The position numbers and the translations under genes were made by a program. The notes below the pieces were generated by a model that was not told where the DNA came from, searched no databases, and was given only the letters and a program-made list of their open reading frames with translations. Below, in pieces: positions 9,821 through 19,497 of a stretch of DNA of 64,000 nt. Position 1 is the stretch's first letter, and every line of letters starts with the position of its first letter. Origin of the DNA: Paenibacillus bovis (GTDB lineage: Bacteria; Bacillota; Bacilli; Bacillales; Bacillaceae_C); the NCBI GenBank assembly GCA_007679095.1, contig VEFU01000013.1, positions 25,680 through 89,679 on the forward strand, given 5' to 3'.

Positions 9821-10765
9821 TCATATTGCTCTTATCATTGTTTTTAGAAAGTCAGCTTTAAATTCGTTATAGTTGAAATCAAAAGCTATTTTATCAATTG
9901 TTTCAGCAGGCTCTTCATCTGGATTCGCTCGAAAGTCAGCAATCGTTCTGCCTCTAGATTGTTCTGAAGTATCTATCGTAACCCTTCGATTTACATAAAC
10001 AAATTGTTCTGGAGCAATAACCGCGTATAAAGTAAGAACATCGTGTACAGGTGGTCCAGCTAGACCAGGTATTAACTCTTCATATGCTTTATCATAGTAT
10101 CGAAGGGTAGCATCTAAAATATTTTTAAAAGGATTGTCTGCATTTTCCTTAATATATTGGAGCATCTCTTGGTCCACAACTGCTTTATTCGTAATATTTA
10201 ACGGAATGATGGTAACATTTCTTCCTTTTTCCAAAACTAGATTACTTGCAATCGGGTCACCATAATAATTAGCTTCGGCAACAGCAGTTATATTACCGGG
10301 ATACAAAAATGCTCCCCCCATGGAGAAGATACTATTTACAGAGTTTACCACTTCATCTCCTGCCAATATAAATGCCATTGCAAGTGATGTTGATCTACCT
10401 GTATCAACAATTGTCAGCTCATTTTTATATTCATTTATTATATCAATCGCTTTTTGAAAGCCGAATACTTTTGGATTTATATCCTCCGGAACCTTAATTG
10501 GTCCTAATCCATCACTACCGTGTATTTCCGGATAGTATGTGACAAACTCACCTGAAAACGGTCCCTTTGCACCACCAATGATTGGAATGTCCTCTCTTCC
10601 AGCTAAGGAGAGTAAAAAAGCGGTATTATCCCTCGCCTGCTCCTCTGTCACATTTCCATATCCTGTAACTACTCCAACTAAATCAAGCTCAGGATGTAGT
10701 AAACAATACATAATCGCTATGGCATCATCGATTCCTGGATCACCAAATAAAAGTATTTTCTTCAC
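9821..10765 (-). CDS. Inosine-uridine preferring nucleoside hydrolase family protein
   Basis: About 314 aa from a GTG at 10765 (GAGGTGAT lies 6 nt upstream). The family hydrolyses the N-glycosidic bond of ribonucleosides using a Ca2+ bound by an Asp cluster. Here the cluster reads FGDPGIDDA: the three later Asp residues of DxDxxxDD are present, but the first is Phe. The distal His/Asp pair (PPVHDVLTLYAV) is kept. It may act on an unusual nucleoside or be weakly active. It sits alone, upstream of the sulfatase in the same direction. Confidence 0.85.
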   Translation of the reverse strand: MKKILLFGDPGIDDAIAIMYCLLHPELDLVGVVTGYGNVTEEQARDNTAFLLSLAGREDIPIIGGAKGPFSGEFVTYYPEIHGSDGLGPIKVPEDINPKVFGFQKAIDIINEYKNELTIVDTGRSTSLAMAFILAGDEVVNSVNSIFSMGGAFLYPGNITAVAEANYYGDPIASNLVLEKGRNVTIIPLNITNKAVVDQEMLQYIKENADNPFKNILDATLRYYDKAYEELIPGLAGPPVHDVLTLYAVIAPEQFVYVNRRVTIDTSEQSRGRTIADFRANPDEEPAETIDKIAFDFNYNEFKADFLKTMIRAI

Positions 10766-10861
10766 CCAAATCACCTCTAGACAAAATATGATGTGAAAAG
10801 GGCGATTGTCACTATATAAATACTTGAAACTAAAAAAGAGACCAATGGCCTCTTTTGTTTG

Positions 10862-10981
10862 TTACTTTCCTTTATCTACTTCATCTGCTAACTGCTTTAA
10901 TGATTTTACTTTACCATGAGGATTTTGAGATTGTTTTCTATCTTTAAACCGACGTTCTTCTTCTCGTTTTGGATGGCTCAT
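10862..10981 (-). CDS. Small conserved basic protein (DUF6254-like)
   Basis: 39 aa, MSHPKREEERRFKDRKQSQN..., ending ADEVDKGK. Highly charged; it looks like the short Bacillaceae family DUF6254 (QNPHGKVKSLKQL core). AAGGAGAAT precedes the ATG. Function unknown. Confidence 0.65.
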   Translation of the reverse strand: MSHPKREEERRFKDRKQSQNPHGKVKSLKQLADEVDKGK

Positions 10982-11008
10982 ATAAGGAAATTCTCCTTTG
11001 CTTAATAA

Positions 11009-11191
11009 TTAGTGCATGCCTTTCCATTCACCTTGGTTTTTAGATGCCTTTTCTTTTTTTGCTTTATTTTTATGAGCTTGGTTTGCTTGTGCGCTTCCAA
11101 ACTCTTTCCCAAATTCACTATCTACTTTACTAGAGTCAAACCCCTTTTTATTTTTCTGCTTTGCATCATTTTTCTTCGTTCGTTTAGCCAA
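11009..11191 (-). CDS. Small Lys-rich protein, possibly a spore protein
   Basis: 60 aa from a TTG at 11191 with a strong AAAGGAGGGAT site 5 nt upstream. Low-complexity Lys/Asn/Gln-rich sequence with DSEFGKEFGS in the middle, reminiscent of gamma-type small acid-soluble spore proteins. Family membership is not certain. Confidence 0.6.
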   Translation of the reverse strand: MAKRTKKNDAKQKNKKGFDSSKVDSEFGKEFGSAQANQAHKNKAKKEKASKNQGEWKGMH

Positions 11192-11260
11192 GTATATCCC
11201 TCCTTTTTTTGTAGTATGATAATTGCCGGAGGAAATATACATCATATTGGCATACAATAT

Positions 11261-11803
11261 TCAGTCGGTTTTATCGATATATTGTTGTAACTGAATCATC
11301 TCATTTGCTAAGTTATGGAGCCTTTCGATAATATTTTTATCGACTAATTCACTTTCGTCATCAAACGCATCATTTGTTACAAAGACATTACTGTAAGGGA
11401 CAATTCCTTTTAAATAAGCAAGGATAGGTCTTAATTGATATTCCCCTACGAGAAAATGTTTTTCTGAACCAGCTAACGTAACAATCCCTGTTACTTTTGA
11501 TTTTAATCCATTTATAGGCAAATGATCTAACAGATTTTTTAGAGAACCTGTAATGGATGCCTGATAAATTGGGCTACCAAATACTAACAAATCAGCATTT
11601 ACTATTTTTTGAACCACATTCCAAGTATCTTTATTATAAAATGATAATGGACTTCCATTCACCAATTCGATTTCATAATCCTTTAAATCAATTAATTCTG
11701 TTTCGATCGTAGGGTCAATCTTCTTTGCAGCCGATAATACTTCTTCAATAACATTGTATGTTTTCCAACCTGCAAGAGATCCCGATATACCGACTAGTTT
11801 CAT
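11261..11803 (-). CDS. NADPH-dependent FMN reductase family protein
   Basis: 180 aa flavodoxin-like fold. GISGSLAGWKTY near the N-terminus is the FMN phosphate loop, and FGSPIYQASITGSLKNLLD is the typical GSPIY..s..g.lKn.iD motif of this family (SsuE/azoreductase group). The ATG at 11803 follows GGTGAG; the longer open frame upstream runs into a terminator hairpin and is not coding. Likely reduces FMN or acts as a quinone/azo reductase in the cytoplasm; electron acceptor unknown. Confidence 0.85.
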   Translation of the reverse strand: MKLVGISGSLAGWKTYNVIEEVLSAAKKIDPTIETELIDLKDYEIELVNGSPLSFYNKDTWNVVQKIVNADLLVFGSPIYQASITGSLKNLLDHLPINGLKSKVTGIVTLAGSEKHFLVGEYQLRPILAYLKGIVPYSNVFVTNDAFDDESELVDKNIIERLHNLANEMIQLQQYIDKTD

Positions 11804-11851
11804 TGTGCTCTCACCCTTATCTATTATTACATAAATTTTAACATAGAATTG

Positions 11852-11914
11852 AAAAAAGCCGTAAACCATTGACTGAACCGTCTCCTTGTTGGATAGGTTC
11901 ACCGGCTTACGGCT
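11852..11914 (-). terminator. Terminator after the Gfo/Idh/MocA operon
   Basis: Arms AGCCGTAAGCC / GGTTTACGGCT with an inner GGTGAACC/GGTTCA pair, then six T on the minus strand. Confidence 0.85.
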
Positions 11915-11919
11915 ATGTT

Positions 11920-13095
11920 CTATTCAAGTAAATCTGCGATTCGTACCCATTGTTTTGTTTGTGAGGATTGTTCTACTGCTTCCAATACAGCTGCGTTTCT
12001 TACACCATCTTCAAAGTTTGGAAGAGGATTATACCCTTCTGCAACCCCATTTAAAAGTTCTGTTACTAAGTTTATGAATGTGTGTTCATAACCAATTATA
12101 TGCCCTGCTGGCCAATATGCGCCTGCATATGGATGAAGCTCTTCAGTACAATTAATCGTTCTGAAGCCTTGTAGACCAGGTTCATCATCATGAAAATATA
12201 CTTCTAAGTTATTCATGTTTTCCATATCCCAGCGAATCGAACCTTTTTCTCCGTTAATTTCAATACGGTTTCCGTTTCGGTTTCCACCTGCAAAACGAGT
12301 TGCCTCAAAAGTACCAATCGCCCCATTTTCAAATCGTGCGATAAATACACTTGCATCATCTACTTCGACTTTACCAAATTTGTCAGTGGACGCGCTTCCT
12401 GACAAACCTGAGCTTGATTCTACTATTGGTCGTTCCTTAATAAATGTTTCTAAAATACCGGTTACTTCCTCGAACTCACCGACTAAAAAGCGTGCTAAAT
12501 CGATAGAATGAGCTGCTAGGTCTCCATGAGATCCTGATCCACTAATATCTTTATTTAATCTCCATACTAATGGAAACTGTGGATCCATTATCCAATCTTG
12601 TAAATACAGGGCACGAACATGATATATTTTCCCTAAGCGACCCTCATCTATTAATTTCTTTGCCATTTGAATAGCTGGAGAAAAACGGTAGTTATGATTA
12701 ATCATGTGTATGACACCATTTTCCTGTACTGCCTTCAACATTTCCTTTGATTGCTCCAAAGTTAAGGCTAATGGTTTTTCACAAAAAACATGCTTCCCGG
12801 CTTTTGCTGCAGCAATTGCAATTTCTGCATGGCTATTATTTGGAGTAACAATATCAATTAAATCGATATCGTCTCTTTCAATTAATTTTCTCCAATCTGT
12901 TTCATAACTGTTCCAGCCCATCTTCTCAGCTGCTTGTTTCAAATCCTCTTCTTGGCGACCACATATAGCCTGTAAAACTGGTTCTACTTTCGGATCAAAA
13001 TAAAAGGATACATCTCGGAAAGCATGTGAGTGTGCCTTCCCCATAAATTTATAACCTACCATTCCAATTCTAAGTTCCTTTTTTACATCTGCCAT
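11920..13095 (-). CDS. Gfo/Idh/MocA family oxidoreductase
   Basis: 391 aa NAD(P)-dependent dehydrogenase of the glucose-fructose oxidoreductase / inositol dehydrogenase family. The Rossmann start is RIGMVGYKFMGKAHSHAF; the catalytic-region motif is CEKPLAL near residue 97. This subgroup typically oxidises sugars or inositol derivatives. It is last in a minus-strand set (ThuA, Gfo, Gfo) behind an AraC regulator, so it probably joins a pathway for an unidentified carbohydrate. Confidence 0.9.
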   Translation of the reverse strand: MADVKKELRIGMVGYKFMGKAHSHAFRDVSFYFDPKVEPVLQAICGRQEEDLKQAAEKMGWNSYETDWRKLIERDDIDLIDIVTPNNSHAEIAIAAAKAGKHVFCEKPLALTLEQSKEMLKAVQENGVIHMINHNYRFSPAIQMAKKLIDEGRLGKIYHVRALYLQDWIMDPQFPLVWRLNKDISGSGSHGDLAAHSIDLARFLVGEFEEVTGILETFIKERPIVESSSGLSGSASTDKFGKVEVDDASVFIARFENGAIGTFEATRFAGGNRNGNRIEINGEKGSIRWDMENMNNLEVYFHDDEPGLQGFRTINCTEELHPYAGAYWPAGHIIGYEHTFINLVTELLNGVAEGYNPLPNFEDGVRNAAVLEAVEQSSQTKQWVRIADLLE

Positions 13096-13130
13096 ACATC
13101 ACCGCTCCCTTTTATTAATATTATTTGAAT

Positions 13131-14237
13131 TTATTTTTTGATTGAAACGAAGAGACCATCTTCTGGTACCGGATTTGGTGAAACACATTGATTTTGCATT
13201 TGATGGTGTATACCTTGTTCGCTAGCAACATGGAAACCATGCATTGCCTCTAAAACATGCAAGGCTAAATTTCCATTTGCTCGATGTTCTTTTTCTTCAC
13301 GAATGGCTTGTACCATATCTAGTACACCGATTCCTCGAGAATTGCCTGAATGCTGATGTGTGATTGAAACTTCCGTCCAATCTTTTTCCCCGCGTTTTCG
13401 CAGCAATACAGGCCCTCCAAAATGGTTCGGATCCGGAACACGTAAATTACCTTCTGTTCCATAGATTTCTATATTAGGAAAGTCCACTCGGGTAAAAATA
13501 TCAAAGCTCATAATCATTGTTGCTACTGGACCATTAACAAAGTCAATCGTTCCTGTTAAATGTGTAGGTGTTTCAACTTTAATTTTTTCACCATATTTTG
13601 GTTGACTCGTAATTGTGCGTTCTGTATAAGCTTTCGTTGCACTACCAGTAACTCGTTTCATTGGACCCAATAATTGTACTAAAGCAGTCAAATAGTAAGG
13701 TCCCATATCAAACATTGGTCCACCACCTGGTGCATAATAGAATCCAGGATCTGGATGCCACATTTCATGTCCAGGTGCCATCATAAATGCAGTTGCTGAT
13801 AACGGTCTACCAATTGCACCTTCATCAATTAGCTTTTTTGAAGTCTGAATACCAGCACCAAGGAATGTATCAGGGGCACAACCAACCCTTACTCCTTTTT
13901 CTTTAGCTAGAGCAAGTATTTCCTCTCCATCTTTTAGTTCAGCAGCTAGAGGTTTCTCTACATAAACGTGTTTACCAGCAGCAATGATTTGCTTACAAAC
14001 TAGAGCATGCACCTTAGGAATGGTTAAGTTTATGACTAGTTCAATTTCCGGATCATTAAGTAATTCATCAACCGTATAAACAAATGGAATATTAAATCTT
14101 TCTGCTTGTGCCTCGGCTTTTTCTGCCACTAAATCAGCACATGCTTTTACTTCAACTTCCGTAAATTTGTTCAAGTTTTCAAAATAAATACTACTAATAT
14201 TACCGCAGCCTATTATTCCAAGTTTCATTGTTTTCAT
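13131..14237 (-). CDS. Gfo/Idh/MocA family oxidoreductase
   Basis: 368 aa. Rossmann motif LGIIGCGNISSIYFENL; EKPLAAE in the catalytic region; a C-terminal beta-sheet domain with PGGGPMFDMGPYY. Different subgroup from its downstream neighbour (low identity by eye), as is usual when two such enzymes act in sequence. About 35 bp separates it from the next gene, so co-transcription is likely. Confidence 0.9.
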   Translation of the reverse strand: MKTMKLGIIGCGNISSIYFENLNKFTEVEVKACADLVAEKAEAQAERFNIPFVYTVDELLNDPEIELVINLTIPKVHALVCKQIIAAGKHVYVEKPLAAELKDGEEILALAKEKGVRVGCAPDTFLGAGIQTSKKLIDEGAIGRPLSATAFMMAPGHEMWHPDPGFYYAPGGGPMFDMGPYYLTALVQLLGPMKRVTGSATKAYTERTITSQPKYGEKIKVETPTHLTGTIDFVNGPVATMIMSFDIFTRVDFPNIEIYGTEGNLRVPDPNHFGGPVLLRKRGEKDWTEVSITHQHSGNSRGIGVLDMVQAIREEKEHRANGNLALHVLEAMHGFHVASEQGIHHQMQNQCVSPNPVPEDGLFVSIKK

Positions 14238-14269
14238 ATAGTAAATAACCCCTCATGTGTTAGAATCTC

Positions 14270-14938
14270 TTACTCTTCATTATTAGCATTTCTTGCTGCC
14301 CATGTCATGCCATTTCTCATTAATTGCATTACTTCGGGCATGCTCACTATTTCTGCTACATGTCCCAATGAGCAATAATACACTTTTCCTTTTCCCCATC
14401 TTTTAGTCCAAACAACAGGCATATCTACTTCACCATTAGAAGCATAAGGTCCATCAGCAACTGGGAATCTCGTCGTTGCATGTACTTTTACTGCTGGATC
14501 AACATGCATATAATACTGTTCTGAACATACATTAAAATCTTCCATTCCTGCAGTTAGTGGGTGATCTGCATCTAAAATATTAACTACGTAATCTATTTTG
14601 TCATTCCCAGGATGTGCTACCCATTGGCCACCAGTCATAAACTGATAATCTACTGCCATTCTAAAGCTGTCACCCATACCACCATGAAGTCCCGCTAACC
14701 CAACCCCACCTGCAATCGCTTCCAATAATGGGGTTAATTGTTCATTCGTTATTTGTCCTTGTGTCCAGTTAGGAACAATTAAATCATATGAAGACAAATC
14801 ATCCGTTGCTAATGTTTCTAATGTATCGGTAATTTTTACTTCAAAATTCTCTTCTCTTAAAATCCCAGCAAGAATATCGGCTGTTTTCTCAGGCTCATGC
14901 CCATCCCATCCACCTTGAAAAATTAATGCCTTTCTCAT
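14270..14938 (-). CDS. ThuA-like protein (trehalose-utilisation family)
   Basis: 222 aa, class I glutamine-amidotransferase-like fold. ALIFQGGWDGHEP and GLAGLHGGMGDS are the family hallmarks. ThuA of rhizobia takes part in trehalose/maltitol oxidation to 3-keto sugars together with a Gfo/Idh partner (ThuB), which matches the neighbours. The start at 14938 has AGGGGGAT upstream; an earlier in-frame ATG lacks a ribosome site. First gene of the three-gene operon. Confidence 0.88.
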   Translation of the reverse strand: MRKALIFQGGWDGHEPEKTADILAGILREENFEVKITDTLETLATDDLSSYDLIVPNWTQGQITNEQLTPLLEAIAGGVGLAGLHGGMGDSFRMAVDYQFMTGGQWVAHPGNDKIDYVVNILDADHPLTAGMEDFNVCSEQYYMHVDPAVKVHATTRFPVADGPYASNGEVDMPVVWTKRWGKGKVYYCSLGHVAEIVSMPEVMQLMRNGMTWAARNANNEE

Positions 14939-15027
14939 GTAAATCCCCCTAAGTATGAAATATTCTTTCACTTAACTATTATTATAAATATGAAAAAATA
15001 GTAATACTACACACAATTTGTTTTCCA

Positions 15028-15855
15028 CTACTCATATTTTGCTCTATATTGTGAAGGGGTGAATCCATTTATCTGCATAAACCAGCGATTAAATGTTTGA
15101 ATACTATTAAATCCTACCTTAAATGCAATTTCACTAATAGGATCTTCTTTATTTTGCAATAATATCATTGCTTTTGTGATTCTAGTTTCATTTAAAAATT
15201 GAATAAAATTAACTCCAATTAATTTTTTAAAAAGACGGGAAAAATGAAAAATGCTTACTCCCGATATGTTCGCAGCCTCTTCAAGCGTAATTTCTTGATC
15301 ATAATTTTGGTCAATATGTATTAAAACACGTTCTAATAACTTTAACTGTTCCAACCTCTTCTTTTTTTCATTATCCATTAATTGCTTAACGGGCACATAT
15401 TTAATGATGTTTCCAGCAAGTTTATTAATTTCAGCTTTTAAGAATAGTTCACCTCCAAGTACCTTCTCATTACGTAGGTTTACTATTTTTAAAATACTTT
15501 CTCCTAATAGACGATAGAATTCGTTTGTTGGTTCTATAATTGGAGCTGGAAACTCACTATTAAAAATATAGTCTGAATACGGTTCAAATATGGATCTGCC
15601 TAGATGAAAAATAATTAGACTACTTGAAGAAGATTGAAAAGGAAAAGAGTGTACCTCACCAGAACCTATTAATAATATATCTTCTTCTTTTAACGTATAC
15701 GTTGCTCCAGACAACTCCACTACCTGCGTGCCTTGTTTCACATAAATAAGCTCTATTTCTGCGTGCCAGTGTTTCGGAAACTCTTGAAAACGTGATTGAA
15801 TAATATTAATTGGGTTAAACGGTTCCAACGATAATTGCTCATGAATTATTTTCAT
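15028..15855 (-). CDS. AraC-family transcriptional regulator
   Basis: 275 aa. N-terminal cupin-like ligand domain (HWHAEIELIYVKQGTQVVEL), then two helix-turn-helix motifs (EEAANISGVSIFHFSRLFKK and ISEIAFKVGFNSIQTFNRWF). It sits upstream of thuA on the same strand and most likely activates the ThuA/Gfo genes in response to a sugar. Confidence 0.92.
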   Translation of the reverse strand: MKIIHEQLSLEPFNPINIIQSRFQEFPKHWHAEIELIYVKQGTQVVELSGATYTLKEEDILLIGSGEVHSFPFQSSSSSLIIFHLGRSIFEPYSDYIFNSEFPAPIIEPTNEFYRLLGESILKIVNLRNEKVLGGELFLKAEINKLAGNIIKYVPVKQLMDNEKKKRLEQLKLLERVLIHIDQNYDQEITLEEAANISGVSIFHFSRLFKKLIGVNFIQFLNETRITKAMILLQNKEDPISEIAFKVGFNSIQTFNRWFMQINGFTPSQYRAKYE

Positions 15856-16074
15856 CCTCTACCACCTATTTATTATGCATATATATTATTATATCAAACA
15901 TTCAATTAATATAGATAATTGATTATTTTTCTACTCTGTAAATCTGAGTACATATATATTTCAATAAAAAAGAGGATGTGACAGAGGTATATGGTTGCAA
16001 ATAAAAACCGAACTATAACTTGATTTCAATACAAGCTAGTTCGGTCACTTTTTCAATTATAAATATATTATAGT

Positions 16075-16425
16075 TATCAGCGGAGGAAATACACATAGAC
16101 TCCTGCGGGAACAAAGGCCTGATGAGACCCCGCAGACAGAAAAGCGAAGGCGACTGATCAGCGGCGTACGAACGGGAGCCAATCCTGTACTGAGGATAAA
16201 GGAAACACGGCGAGGGCCCACAGGACGTACAGGATGTACTAATGCAGGCGAAGCGACAGGACGTCGCAGCTTGAGCCTGCACAGGACGTGCCGCTTTTAG
16301 TCGACGTTCCTCTTGCCGATGTTGACTTATCGTAGGGAAAGGATTGGATCGTTCGCTAGCCGCTAGGAGCCTAAGCTAGACAGGCGTTAAGCGTCGAGGA
16401 TGCTCATTAGCCTTGTCTAGTTGTG
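16075..16425. repeat. GC-rich composite intergenic repeat
   Basis: Between the AraC gene and catalase lies a stretch much richer in G+C than its surroundings and with no credible gene. The left part (AGCGGAGGAAATACACATAG ... GACCCCGCAG) resembles the dispersed intergenic repeat common in Bacillaceae. The right part (GCTAGCCGCTAGGAGC ...) resembles a second common repeat. A palindromic pair (AGCTAGACAGG / CCTTGTCTAG) lies near its right edge. Confidence 0.7.
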
Positions 16426-16431
16426 AATAAA

Positions 16432-18078
16432 TTAATATGGATCTGCCTCGTGACTCTCTTTCACCGCGTCTTTTGTTGCTGCATTGGCATCGATTGAGCC
16501 TTGTCCATATTTAGAAGCCCCTGCTTCTTTTCCTGGAACATTATTTGTCTCCATTCCTTGTAATTCTTGCATTTTCTTTTCAATGCCATCTTTTACTCGG
16601 CGACCGTAATCTTCGTCTGCTTGTGTAAAATGCTCAATCATAGCATCCTGTATGCGTTTGTCACATATAGCTAGTGCTTCTGACAGATTTTTAATTAACT
16701 CCTCACGTTCCCATTCATCGTAGCTTCTGTATGTCTCTCCTGCCTGACCATAATTATTTGGTCGATCAATTGGCTCACTCAATACAGCAGCATTATAAGT
16801 TGGCTGATGCGGAGGACGTTCCTGCTTACTTGCTTCCTTATATCCACCTAGCATGGAAGGCTCATAGTTAATATGAGCGTTATCTTTAAATTGTTCTGGA
16901 TCTCTTGGATCCATTTGTCCTCTTCGTTGATTTGTACGAACAGGAGTTTTAGGAGCATTCACCGGTAATTGTAAATAGTTTGCTCCAACTCGGTGTCGTT
17001 GTGTATCAGAATAGGAAAAAGTACGACCTTGAAGCATTTTATCATCGGAGAAATCCATACCGTCTACAAGAACTCCTGTACCGAAGGCTGCCTGCTCTAT
17101 TTCTGCATGATAGTCTATAGGGTTACGATTAAGGACCATACGACCTACAGGAAGCCAAGGAAACTTATCTTCTGGCCATAGTTTAGTATCGTCAAGAGGA
17201 TCAAAATCAAGTTCTGGATGATAATCATCCTCCATAATTTGGACAAAAAGCTCCCATTCAGGATAATCTCCACGTTCAATTGCTTCATATAAATCTTGTG
17301 TTGCATGACCAACGTTCTTTGCTTGAATTTTTTCTGCTTCCTCTTGTGTTAAATTACGGATACCTTGTTTCGGTTCCCAATGATATTTCACTAAAACAGC
17401 TTCACCCTTATCATTCACCCACTTGTACGTATTTACACCAGAACCTTGCATATGCCGATATGTAGCTGGGATTCCCCAAGGAGAAAACAAAATCGTAATC
17501 ATATGTGTAGCCTCTGGTGTTCTTGAAACAAAATCAAACATCCTTTGTGGGTTTGGTACATTGGATGCCGGATCAGCTTTAAATGCATGTATCATATCAG
17601 GGAACTTCATCGCATCACGAATAAAAAATATCTTCAAATTATTTCCGACTAAATCCCAATTCCCATCTTCTGTATACATTTTTACTGCAAATCCACGCGG
17701 ATCTCTTGCCGTTTCTGGTGAATCTTTTGCCCCAGCTACAGTTGAAAAACGTACTAAGACTGGTGTTTTCTTTCCAGCACCAGAAAATACTTTCGCTCGA
17801 GTATATTTTTCAACCGGTTCATTGCCGACTTTTCCATATGTTTCAAAATATCCAAAAGCACCAGCACCTCTGGCATGTACTACACGCTCAGGTACTTCTT
17901 CGCGATCAAAATGAGAAATTTTTTCAATGAAATGATAATTTTCAAGTGTAGCTGGACCACGATTACCAACCGTACGAATATTTTGATTATCTGTTACCGG
18001 ATGACCTTGTCGATTTGTTAGTATTTCACGATCTATGTCTTGATTTAATGAATCTTGATTCTCTTCATTATTTGCCAT
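16432..18078 (-). CDS. Catalase, monofunctional haem type
   Basis: 548 aa. Catalytic His in [11 protein letters not shown] (about residue 70), Asn in the [10 protein letters not shown] region, and haem-ligand Tyr in [12 protein letters not shown]. Length and the C-terminal extension ([20 protein letters not shown] type) fit small-subunit catalases such as vegetative KatA or spore KatX of Bacillus; I cannot separate the two. AAGGAGGTTT precedes the start. It decomposes hydrogen peroxide in the cytoplasm. Confidence 0.95.
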   Translation of the reverse strand: MANNEENQDSLNQDIDREILTNRQGHPVTDNQNIRTVGNRGPATLENYHFIEKISHFDREEVPERVVHARGAGAFGYFETYGKVGNEPVEKYTRAKVFSGAGKKTPVLVRFSTVAGAKDSPETARDPRGFAVKMYTEDGNWDLVGNNLKIFFIRDAMKFPDMIHAFKADPASNVPNPQRMFDFVSRTPEATHMITILFSPWGIPATYRHMQGSGVNTYKWVNDKGEAVLVKYHWEPKQGIRNLTQEEAEKIQAKNVGHATQDLYEAIERGDYPEWELFVQIMEDDYHPELDFDPLDDTKLWPEDKFPWLPVGRMVLNRNPIDYHAEIEQAAFGTGVLVDGMDFSDDKMLQGRTFSYSDTQRHRVGANYLQLPVNAPKTPVRTNQRRGQMDPRDPEQFKDNAHINYEPSMLGGYKEASKQERPPHQPTYNAAVLSEPIDRPNNYGQAGETYRSYDEWEREELIKNLSEALAICDKRIQDAMIEHFTQADEDYGRRVKDGIEKKMQELQGMETNNVPGKEAGASKYGQGSIDANAATKDAVKESHEADPY

Positions 18079-18178
18079 AAAGAAAACCTCCTAATTTTAA
18101 ATATAAACTCCACCTAGCTTTCCATAAAATTTAAAATTTTATGCTGTTTCTATTAGTACTTATGATTACTATTAAAAG

Positions 18179-18221
18179 GAAAAAAGCGCTGCATCATCAC
18201 AAATGAAACAACGCTTTTTGT
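18179..18221 (-). terminator. Terminator of folD
   Basis: Arms AAAAGCGTTG / CAGCGCTTTT with a T-run on the minus strand, downstream of folD. Confidence 0.75.
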
Positions 18222-18248
18222 ATTAGTGATTCTTATAGGGTTCGAAGC

Positions 18249-18298
18249 CTATATGCTGTGCACTTCGGAAAGCGTAGTGTATTTCCGAAGCGATATAG
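18249..18298. repeat. Small dispersed hairpin repeat
   Basis: Nested inverted repeat: outer CTATAT/ATATAG and inner CTTCGGAAA/TTTCCGAAG. The core GGAAAGCGTAGTGTATTT is nearly the same as one at 58,894-58,911. Confidence 0.6.
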
Positions 18299-18342
18299 TT
18301 TTACTTCCATTGTTCAGATGTTATTGTCCTAACCTCTTTAAC

Positions 18343-19182
18343 TTAAACAGAGTATTTTTCTGCTGATTCTACTGTTTGTTTCAACAAAGTAGCAATAGTA
18401 ACTGGACCAACACCACCAGGAACAGGTGTTATTGCACTAGCAACTTCATAACAAGTTTTATAATCAATATCACCAACATTCCCTTCGTTATAACCTGCAT
18501 CTAAAATGATTGAACCGTCCTTTAGCCAACTACCTTTAATAAATTCAGGCTTTCCTACTGCTGCAACAACAATGTCTGCTAGTTTTAAGATTTCAGGTAA
18601 ATTGAAGGTTCTTGAATGGCAAGTGGTAACAGTCGCATTTGCATTAAGAAGTAAAGCAGAAACAGGTTTACCTAAGATTGGGCTTCTCCCTACTACTACA
18701 GCATGTTTACCATCAATTTGGATCTGGTAATGCTCTAAGATCTTCATGATTGCTGCTGGCGTGCAAGGTGGATATTCTCCGAATCCTAACGCTGTCTGTC
18801 CGTAACCTGTGCTTGTTACACCATCTACATCTTTTCGAATATCAATTGCTTCAAATGCAGTGCGTTCATCAATATGTGGTGGTACTGGATGTTGTAAGAG
18901 AATACCATGAACCGAGTTATCATTATTTAATTCTTTTATTTTTTCTACCAACTCCGATGTACTTGTTTCTTCGGGCAAATGCACACGAATAGACTTCATA
19001 CCTAATCTTTTACACGCATTCCCTTTCATTTTTACATAGGTCTCTGAAGCAGGATTATCACCAACTAATATAGTAGCTAGGCATGGTATTAAACCATTTT
19101 TCTTTAATTTCTCAATACGAGTTTTCAAGCCCTCTCTTATTTCTTGGGCAACAACATTCCCATCCAAAACGATTTTATCCAT
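18343..19182 (-). CDS. folD: Bifunctional methylenetetrahydrofolate dehydrogenase/cyclohydrolase
   Basis: 279 aa, standard FolD. Catalytic Lys/Tyr region ETYVKMKGNACKRLG, substrate motif GILLQHPVP, and VVGRSPILGKPVSALLL for NADP. It interconverts 5,10-methylene-, methenyl- and 10-formyl-tetrahydrofolate in one-carbon metabolism. ATG at 19182 after AAGGAGGCG. Regulated by the ZTP riboswitch directly upstream. Confidence 0.97.
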   Translation of the reverse strand: MDKIVLDGNVVAQEIREGLKTRIEKLKKNGLIPCLATILVGDNPASETYVKMKGNACKRLGMKSIRVHLPEETSTSELVEKIKELNNDNSVHGILLQHPVPPHIDERTAFEAIDIRKDVDGVTSTGYGQTALGFGEYPPCTPAAIMKILEHYQIQIDGKHAVVVGRSPILGKPVSALLLNANATVTTCHSRTFNLPEILKLADIVVAAVGKPEFIKGSWLKDGSIILDAGYNEGNVGDIDYKTCYEVASAITPVPGGVGPVTIATLLKQTVESAEKYSV

Positions 19183-19205
19183 AACTACGCCTCCTTAAAA
19201 TATAA

Positions 19206-19319
19206 TAAAAAAAGAGATAAGGATATATCCTTATCTCTGCCCAGACGACCCGACCATATATAAAACACAGCTTCCTTGTGGTCATTTCCACAAATGTCGT
19301 CAGTTACTGTGTCTACTTC
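19206..19319 (-). promoter_or_regulatory. ZTP (pfl-type) riboswitch with terminator
   Basis: On the minus strand: CACAG-TAACTGACGAC ... AAGGAAGCTGTG, an AT-rich linker, then GTCGTCTGGGCA, the ZTP aptamer layout. CACAG/CTGTG forms the helix; GACGAC/GTCGTC is the pseudoknot, with A-U in place of the usual G-C. A perfect 26-bp palindrome (19213-19238) and T-run follow as terminator. ZTP riboswitches commonly control folD. ZTP accumulates when 10-formyl-THF is short, which fits induction of folD. Confidence 0.88.
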
Positions 19320-19441
19320 CTTTATATAAATAAAAGATAACATATAGGGATTAATTGTCAAATTGAAAATATTATTTTTGTAATAAGTTTCCCCAATTCC
19401 CTCAAAACAGCTGTACTAATATTTTGACTCAAAACTGTATC

Positions 19442-19486
19442 AAAAAAAACTGCTGAAATCACTTTGTTTATAAGCAATTTCAGCAG
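19442..19486 (-). terminator. Original downstream terminator of the tRNA-Val gene
   Basis: Arms CTGCTGAAAT / ATTTCAGCAG followed by an eight-T run on the minus strand. It lies immediately beyond the truncated tRNA copy, so it probably ended the tRNA transcript before the element inserted. Confidence 0.75.
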
Positions 19487-19497
19487 TTTTGTATTAG

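Noticed and set aside
16013..16282. 89-codon open frame on the minus strand
   Set aside because: Lies wholly in the GC-rich intergenic repeat, has Cys/Ser-rich random-looking sequence and no ribosome site.
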